This document shows, in pieces, positions 59,686 through 64,000 of a DNA stretch of 64,000 bases (positions are counted from its first letter, which is position 1; every line of letters begins with the position of its first letter). Source of the stretch: Lachnospiraceae bacterium (GTDB lineage Bacteria; Bacillota; Clostridia; Lachnospirales; Lachnospiraceae); the NCBI GenBank assembly GCA_910575555.1, contig CAJTFX010000008.1, forward strand, positions 152,930 to 216,929. The letters run 5' to 3'. A model generated the notes under the pieces. It ran no database searches, was not told where the DNA came from, and saw only the letters and a program-made list of their open reading frames with translations. Both the position numbers and the translations under genes were made by a program.

Positions 59686-61668
59686 ATGAATTTTCAAATC
59701 TGTTCCGGAAATCACGAAGAAGCAGGCGTAACTAAGAAGAAGGACATCATTTCATTTTCCAAACAGGCGGCGAGAAATTCTATCTGCTATCTGCTGCTAT
59801 ATCCCAAAGATAACAGTCCGGCTCTGAAGATTCCTATGAAAACCCAGGGGAATTGTGATACGGTGTACACAGTTGGAATTCAGGGATTAGACTGGAAGAA
59901 TTATGATTACAATTTTGAAATAAACGGGGAAGAAGTAACGGATCTTTATGCCCGTAAAATTACCGGGAGAGAAGTCTGGGGGGACGAAGCCCGCAGGCCC
60001 AAAGAGTTAAAAAGCGAACCGTTTATACCGCAGAAAGAAAAGCGGAAGATGGAGCAGCTTCAGGGGAAGAGTATTCTGGCAGAGAAGAGGCAGAAAGAAG
60101 AGAATCATGCAGAAAAAGTTAAAAGTTCATTTTACTTTTCGGATTTTAAGTGGAAAGATAAGGTGTATGAAGGAGTTAAGAAGGAGGACATGGTAATTTA
60201 TAAGCTCCATGTCCGGGGATTTTCCATGGGGATGCCGGGAAACGGCAGCCGGCGGGGAACAGTGGAAGCCGTAGAGCGGAAACTGGATTATTTTAAGGGG
60301 TTGGGGATTACAACGCTTTTGTTTATGCCGATGTATGAATTTGAAGAGCTCCTTTTGCTGGACAAAAGCAAACAGCAGACCCAGAGGAAGGATTTGATCA
60401 ACTGCTGGGGGTATACAGTGGGAAGCTACTTTGCGCCGAAAGCTTCCTATCTGGGAAAAGGAAACAATCCGGATAATCTGAAACGGCTGATTCAGAAAAT
60501 GCATGAGAAGCAAATGGAGTGCATTCTGGAGTTTTATTTCCCCAAAAAGATAAATCCACATTTAATTATTGATGTATTGCGTTATTGGAACAGGGAATAT
60601 CATGTAGACGGATTTCGGGTGTTGGGCTGTCCCGCCGTGGCGGAATTATTGGCCCAGGACAGCAGGCTGAGCGGCTGCAAGCTGTTTTTTGAGGGCTTTT
60701 CGGAGGAGCTGGCTCAGGATCATCAGCGGTTCGGTCCAAGTCTGTTTACTTATAATGAAGAATTTCTCTATGAGACGCGGAAGATGCTGAACCGCCAGGG
60801 AGGCAGCATATACGAATTTGCCTGCCAGATGCGGAGACAGCAGGAGTGCCAGGGGTATGTGAATTTTATCGCAGAAAACAATGGATTTACCCTTTGGGAT
60901 GTGTTTTCCTATGAGCATAAGCACAATGATCAGAATCTGGAAGAAAACAGGGACGGAACTGACTGGAACTGCAGCGCCAACTGCGGGCAGGAAGGGATCA
61001 GCCGCAGACGGCAGGTCAATGAGCTGCGCAGGCGGCAGGTAAAAAACGCCCTGGCCGTTATTTTTCTGGCTCAGGGAATCCCTATGCTCTGGATGGGAGA
61101 TGAATGCGGCAACAGCCAGAGAGGGAATAACAACGCCTACTGCCAGGATAATGAAATCGGCTGGAAGGACTGGAAACGGACGGCCGCAAGCCGTCAGCTT
61201 GTTTCCTATGTGGAGAGGCTGTCCGGGCTCAGGCGGGAATATCCCATGCTGCGCAGCGCCCATCCCTTCCATCTTCAGGACTATAACAATAAGGGCTGCC
61301 CGGATCTGTCCTATCACAGCGACGGGGCATGGAAAATGGATTTTGGTATGAACCGGGGATTTTTGGGCATGTTTTATTTCGGAGCCTATACAGGGCAGAA
61401 GGAAAACCTGTATATAGCCTGGAACTTTCAGACGGTTCCTCAGAAGTTTGCCCTTCCGGGAGGAATGAAGTGGAAACTTTTACTGAATACGGCTGCGGAG
61501 CCGGCTGTATTGGAGCAGCCGGGAGAACTTGGACATATCCGGGAATTTCAGGCTGAGGAACAGTCGGTCTGCCTGCTGATGGGAGAAGTGTTTTCAGAGA
61601 AGAAACCCCGGAAAAGGAGAAGAAAACCAGAGGAATCTGCAGACAGTGTCAAAGGAGAGAAACAATGA
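59686..61668 (+). CDS. GH13 glycogen-debranching-like protein with degenerate active site
   Basis: 660 residues resembling GlgX/isoamylase: an N-terminal CBM48-like region (about 1-120), a Lys/Glu-rich insert (about 110-145), then a TIM-barrel from YKLHVRGFSMGMPG. The nucleophile block, normally VDGFRFD, reads VDGFRVLG, with no Asp at the expected position. The stabiliser block, normally HDGFTL, reads NNGFTL. The acid block FFEGF may keep a Glu. The rest (KHN, ENRDGT, NCG, GIPMLWMGDECGNSQRGNNN) is well kept. It may bind glucan without cutting it. ATG 59686 follows AAGGGAGG; the open frame reaches 59590. Confidence 0.8.
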   Translation: MNFQICSGNHEEAGVTKKKDIISFSKQAARNSICYLLLYPKDNSPALKIPMKTQGNCDTVYTVGIQGLDWKNYDYNFEINGEEVTDLYARKITGREVWGDEARRPKELKSEPFIPQKEKRKMEQLQGKSILAEKRQKEENHAEKVKSSFYFSDFKWKDKVYEGVKKEDMVIYKLHVRGFSMGMPGNGSRRGTVEAVERKLDYFKGLGITTLLFMPMYEFEELLLLDKSKQQTQRKDLINCWGYTVGSYFAPKASYLGKGNNPDNLKRLIQKMHEKQMECILEFYFPKKINPHLIIDVLRYWNREYHVDGFRVLGCPAVAELLAQDSRLSGCKLFFEGFSEELAQDHQRFGPSLFTYNEEFLYETRKMLNRQGGSIYEFACQMRRQQECQGYVNFIAENNGFTLWDVFSYEHKHNDQNLEENRDGTDWNCSANCGQEGISRRRQVNELRRRQVKNALAVIFLAQGIPMLWMGDECGNSQRGNNNAYCQDNEIGWKDWKRTAASRQLVSYVERLSGLRREYPMLRSAHPFHLQDYNNKGCPDLSYHSDGAWKMDFGMNRGFLGMFYFGAYTGQKENLYIAWNFQTVPQKFALPGGMKWKLLLNTAAEPAVLEQPGELGHIREFQAEEQSVCLLMGEVFSEKKPRKRRRKPEESADSVKGEKQ

Positions 61669-62333
61669 CAGAAGAAATAACAGAAGGGAAATTCGGGCTC
61701 AGCGGGTTTGCCCTGAAATGGATTGCCATGATCAGTATGCTGATTGATCATGCCGGAGCCGTGCTGTTCCCTCAATATATCCAGCTGCGTATGATCGGGA
61801 GACTGGCTTTTCCCATCTACTGTTTTCTTCTGGTGGAGGGGGCCGTGCATACTGGCAATATCCGCAAATATGAACTGCGTCTTTTGCTGTTTGCGTTGGT
61901 GTCAGAACTTCCCTTTGATCTGGCCTTTTATACCAGGATAGATTTTCGGCACCAGAACGTATTTTTTACACTGTTTCTGGGGCTTTTGGTGGTGGAACAG
62001 TACCAGAAGCGCAGAGAGAAATTAAGTTCTTTTTTAATTTTTCTAACAGCAATGGCGGCTGCGGAAGTTTTAAATACAGATTACGGCGCAGTTGGAATCA
62101 TTTTTGTTCTGTTATTTTATCTTTTATATCAGTATAAGGTGGGAAAGCAGGCTGTCTTTGCGGCAGCCAATTTCCTGATGTATGGAACAGGAGTGCAGGC
62201 TTATGCAGGACTGGCGGCGCTGCCCATGCTGCTTTACAACGGAACGCGGGGGCCGTCCATGAAATATTTCTTTTATGTATTTTATCCCCTGCATTTGCTG
62301 ATTCTCTGGCTGATATGTAAAATCATGTATTAA
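61665..62333 (+). CDS. TraX-family membrane protein
   Basis: A 222-residue integral membrane protein with about seven hydrophobic segments. ALKWIAMISMLIDHAGAVLF and MIGRLAFPIYCFLLVEGAVH are the TraX family opening; NVFFTLFLGLLV and YGAVGIIFVLLFYLL follow. TraX acetylates F pilin in E. coli; chromosomal Firmicute homologues have unknown substrates and probably acylate an envelope component. Its ATG overlaps the previous stop by 4 bases. Confidence 0.85.
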   Translation: MTEEITEGKFGLSGFALKWIAMISMLIDHAGAVLFPQYIQLRMIGRLAFPIYCFLLVEGAVHTGNIRKYELRLLLFALVSELPFDLAFYTRIDFRHQNVFFTLFLGLLVVEQYQKRREKLSSFLIFLTAMAAAEVLNTDYGAVGIIFVLLFYLLYQYKVGKQAVFAAANFLMYGTGVQAYAGLAALPMLLYNGTRGPSMKYFFYVFYPLHLLILWLICKIMY

Positions 62334-62356
62334 TAATTGGACAGGAGCGTGAAGAA

Positions 62357-62908
62357 ATGAAGGCATGGGAGCACTTCAAGACCATCAATCATCATAAGAT
62401 GCTGGTAATGAAAGGCTGTTTTAAGATTGGTTTGTATCGGCAGGGGCTGCTGCATGATTTATCAAAATATACGCCTACGGAGTTTTTGGTGGGCTGCAAA
62501 TATTTCCAGGGCAATTTAAGCCCGAATAATATGGAACGGAAAGAGCGGGGTTATTCCTCCGCCTGGCTGCACCACAAGGGAAGAAACAAGCATCACATGG
62601 AATACTGGATCGATTATGGAGTGGGAGAGAAGAAGGGCATGACAGGCATGAAAATGCCCATCCGGTATGTGGTGGAAATGTTCATTGATCGGATGTCCGC
62701 CTCTAAGAATTATCAGAAAGAGAATTATACAGACAGCAGCCCTCTGGAATATTACGAGAATGGAAAAGCATACCATATGCTCCATCCCGATACCAGAATC
62801 CTGTTGGAAAGGCTGCTGCGTATGTTGGCGGAACATGGAGAAGATTACACCTTCCGCTATATTAAGAAAGTAGTGTTAAAGAGAAAAGATTACGGCAGAC
62901 GGTTATGA
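62357..62908 (+). CDS. DUF5662-family protein
   Basis: 183 residues, HHxxH-rich. KAWEHFKTINHHKMLVMKGC and LLHDLSKYTPTEFLVGCKYF contain HD-like His/Asp motifs; HHKGRNKHHMEYWIDY and MPIRYVVEMFIDRMSA follow. It may be a metal-dependent hydrolase of HD type, but the function is unknown. GGAGCGTGAAG precedes the start; the gap to traX-like is 23 bases. Confidence 0.8.
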   Translation: MKAWEHFKTINHHKMLVMKGCFKIGLYRQGLLHDLSKYTPTEFLVGCKYFQGNLSPNNMERKERGYSSAWLHHKGRNKHHMEYWIDYGVGEKKGMTGMKMPIRYVVEMFIDRMSASKNYQKENYTDSSPLEYYENGKAYHMLHPDTRILLERLLRMLAEHGEDYTFRYIKKVVLKRKDYGRRL

Positions 62909-63088
62909 AAACTGATTGTGTTCCGGCCGGTAATGATAGTCAATGGCGGCAAGAGAGGCCGTCAGCTCTTCTGGAGAAATATCGCAGCTTTTGCAGAATT
63001 CTTCCAAGGAAGGATACTGATCCCGAAGCTTTGTATTGACAAAACTCAGTAAAAGAACCGGATCTTTCGGCAGATTCATGTTGTTCAC
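62903..63088 (-). CDS. DUF4250-family small protein
   Basis: 61 residues, beginning MNNMNLPKDPVLLLSFVNTK, a compact helical domain with the DUF4250 pattern LPKDPxxLLSxVNxKLRD. The function is unknown. Its ribosome site AGGAGGTG lies 6-7 bases before the start. Its 3' end overlaps the DUF5662 stop by 6 bases, convergently. It may start at the internal Met (position 4) instead. Confidence 0.85.
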   Translation of the reverse strand: MNNMNLPKDPVLLLSFVNTKLRDQYPSLEEFCKSCDISPEELTASLAAIDYHYRPEHNQFS

Positions 63089-63199
63089 CTCCTGAAATAA
63101 ATGAATACCATTATCTTATCATACTATTTTCCGATTGGAAAGGCACTTCAAAGCTTGATTTTTCATAGAATGTAATAAATCAGCTTAGAGGTGCTTTTT

Positions 63200-63829
63200 T
63201 TGAAAACATTTTTAATGCCGCTGAATGCCGAGGAAGAAAAATATTATCTGGAAAAAATGAAAGAGGGCAGCCTTGAAGCTAGAAATACCCTGATCGAACG
63301 AAATTTAAGACTGGTGGCGCATATATCCAGAAAATACCAAAACGGGGATGAGGATATGGAGGATTTGATTTCCATCGGAACCATCGGACTGATCAAAGCC
63401 ATTTCCACCTTTAATTACGAGCGGGGCAACCGGCTTGCTACCTATGCCGCCCGCTGCATTGACAATGAGCTTTTGATGTATTTCCGGGGAAAGAAAAAAA
63501 CTTCCAGGGAAGTGTCCCTGTATGAGCCCATCGGAACAGACAAAGAAGGCAATCAGATTAATTTGCTGGATGTGGTGGAGAGTATGGACCGGGATATTTT
63601 TGAAGTGATTGAGCTGAAAGGAAATACCAGAAAAGTATATGAAATGATTCCAAAGCTGTTAAACGGCAGAGAGCGGGAGATTATTGAATGGCGGTACGGA
63701 CTGTATAACCGCAGGCCGGTGACGCAGCGTGAAATTGCGGATAAATTAGGGATATCGCGTTCTTATGTGAGCCGGATTGAGAAGAAAGCGTTAGAGAAGC
63801 TTCGGAAAGGGATGGAGTGTACGGGGTAA
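63200..63829 (+). CDS. sigK: Sporulation sigma factor SigK
   Basis: A 209-residue sigma-70 member for late mother-cell genes. Pro-sequence-like N-terminus KTFLMPLNAEEEKYYLEKMK; region 2 with RNLRLVAHISRKY, DLISIGTIGLIKAISTF and NRLATYAARCIDNELLMYFR; region 4 with REREIIEWRYGL and the helix-turn-helix TQREIADKLGISRSYVSRIE. TTG 63200 is chosen since AGAGGTG lies 6-7 bases before it; GTG 63191 is within that site. The gene is continuous, with no skin-type element inserted. Confidence 0.9.
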   Translation: MKTFLMPLNAEEEKYYLEKMKEGSLEARNTLIERNLRLVAHISRKYQNGDEDMEDLISIGTIGLIKAISTFNYERGNRLATYAARCIDNELLMYFRGKKKTSREVSLYEPIGTDKEGNQINLLDVVESMDRDIFEVIELKGNTRKVYEMIPKLLNGREREIIEWRYGLYNRRPVTQREIADKLGISRSYVSRIEKKALEKLRKGMECTG

Positions 63830-63843
63830 GAAAGATGAATATA

Positions 63844-63890
63844 GGGTAAAGCAGAGGGAAATAAAGTTGGAACTTGCTTTATCCTTTTTC
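63844..63890 (+). terminator. Terminator of sigK
   Basis: GGGTAAAGCA (63844-63853) pairs with TGCTTTATCC (63875-63884), then TTTTTC. Confidence 0.65.
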
Positions 63891-63969
63891 TTGTACTTAA
63901 CTTGACCCACAAGTAATCATGGATATTTATCTGTTCCCATGCTATACTAAAGAAAAAGGGGCGATCCAA

Positions 63970-64000
63970 ATGACGGCTGAATGCAGGAATTGGCAAGAAG
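63970..64000 (+). CDS. Start of an unidentified gene, cut by window end
   Basis: ATG 63970 follows AAAGGGG by 8 bases and reads MTAECRNWQE before the window ends. TATACT at about 63943-63948 may be its promoter. Too short to identify. Confidence 0.4.
   Translation, partial: MTAECRNWQE

Noticed and set aside
63200..63829. sigK interrupted by a skin-like element
   Set aside because: The reading frame is continuous through regions 2 and 4.
1..64000. tRNA or rRNA genes
   Set aside because: No cloverleaf-like or rRNA signature sequence was seen on reading both strands, although this was by eye and a dedicated scan would be the proper test.

Overview
The window looks like chromosome of a spore-forming Clostridia, most likely a Lachnospiraceae member. 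The evidence is gene content and order: pyrH-frr-uppS-cdsA-dxr-rseP-ispG followed by a Gram-positive PolC, an uninterrupted sigK, a FabK/FabT-type fatty-acid cluster with no FabI, and small clostridial families (DUF1292, DUF4250, DUF5662). Base composition is moderate, start sites have strong AGGAGG-type ribosome sites, and I saw no tRNA, rRNA or CRISPR array.

Layout. 1-7.5 kb: a sucrose/fructo-oligosaccharide locus. A divergent LacI-type repressor (cut by the window edge) faces two permeases, a lipoprotein binding protein, a GH32 fructosidase and a PfkB fructokinase whose frame is broken by one extra base. 7.7-10.6 kb: copper homeostasis, with csoR and its operator, then copA carrying a CopZ-like domain at its C terminus behind its own internal ribosome site. 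10.8-13.8 kb: a hybrid sensor kinase. 14-27.5 kb: envelope and housekeeping genes: polysaccharide deacetylase, bactofilin, pyrH, frr, uppS, cdsA, dxr, rseP, ispG and polC. Between rseP and ispG lies a 0.6 kb non-coding element of three 73-bp tandem repeats plus nested inverted arms. 27.7-29.4 kb: an SCP2-domain protein, xpt and rlmH.

29.3-31.0 kb is the most interesting accessory piece. The last codons of rlmH plus 10 bases downstream are repeated (25 of 28 bases) 1.6 kb further on. Between the copies are a SymE-like toxin gene broken by a 19-bp tandem duplication and an Rpn-family nuclease with a possible in-gene start for a C-terminal product. This resembles the SCC-type attachment geometry at rlmH, carrying a defence/toxin cargo without a recombinase. 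31.1-33.0 kb: a GntR(YtrA)-ABC operon. 33.3-43.2 kb: a sialic acid/amino-sugar regulon with a RpiR regulator, ROK kinase, nagA and nagB in one direction and a binding protein, two permeases, nanA, nanE and a GDSL esterase in the other, around a shared palindromic operator.

43.2-50 kb: a MIF-like protein, a candidate type I toxin-antitoxin locus with a frame-disrupted toxin, hsp20 under a CIRCE operator, a small unknown protein, gltX, a UvrD-like helicase, a DUF1292 protein and an HD-GYP protein. 50.2-59.5 kb: the fatty-acid operon acpP-fabK-fabD-fabG-fabF-accB-fabZ-accC-accDA (fused)-FabK-like, under a FabT-type operator. 59.7-64 kb: a GH13-like glycogen-debranching homologue that appears to have lost catalytic aspartates, a TraX-like membrane protein, DUF5662, DUF4250, sigK and the start of one more gene.
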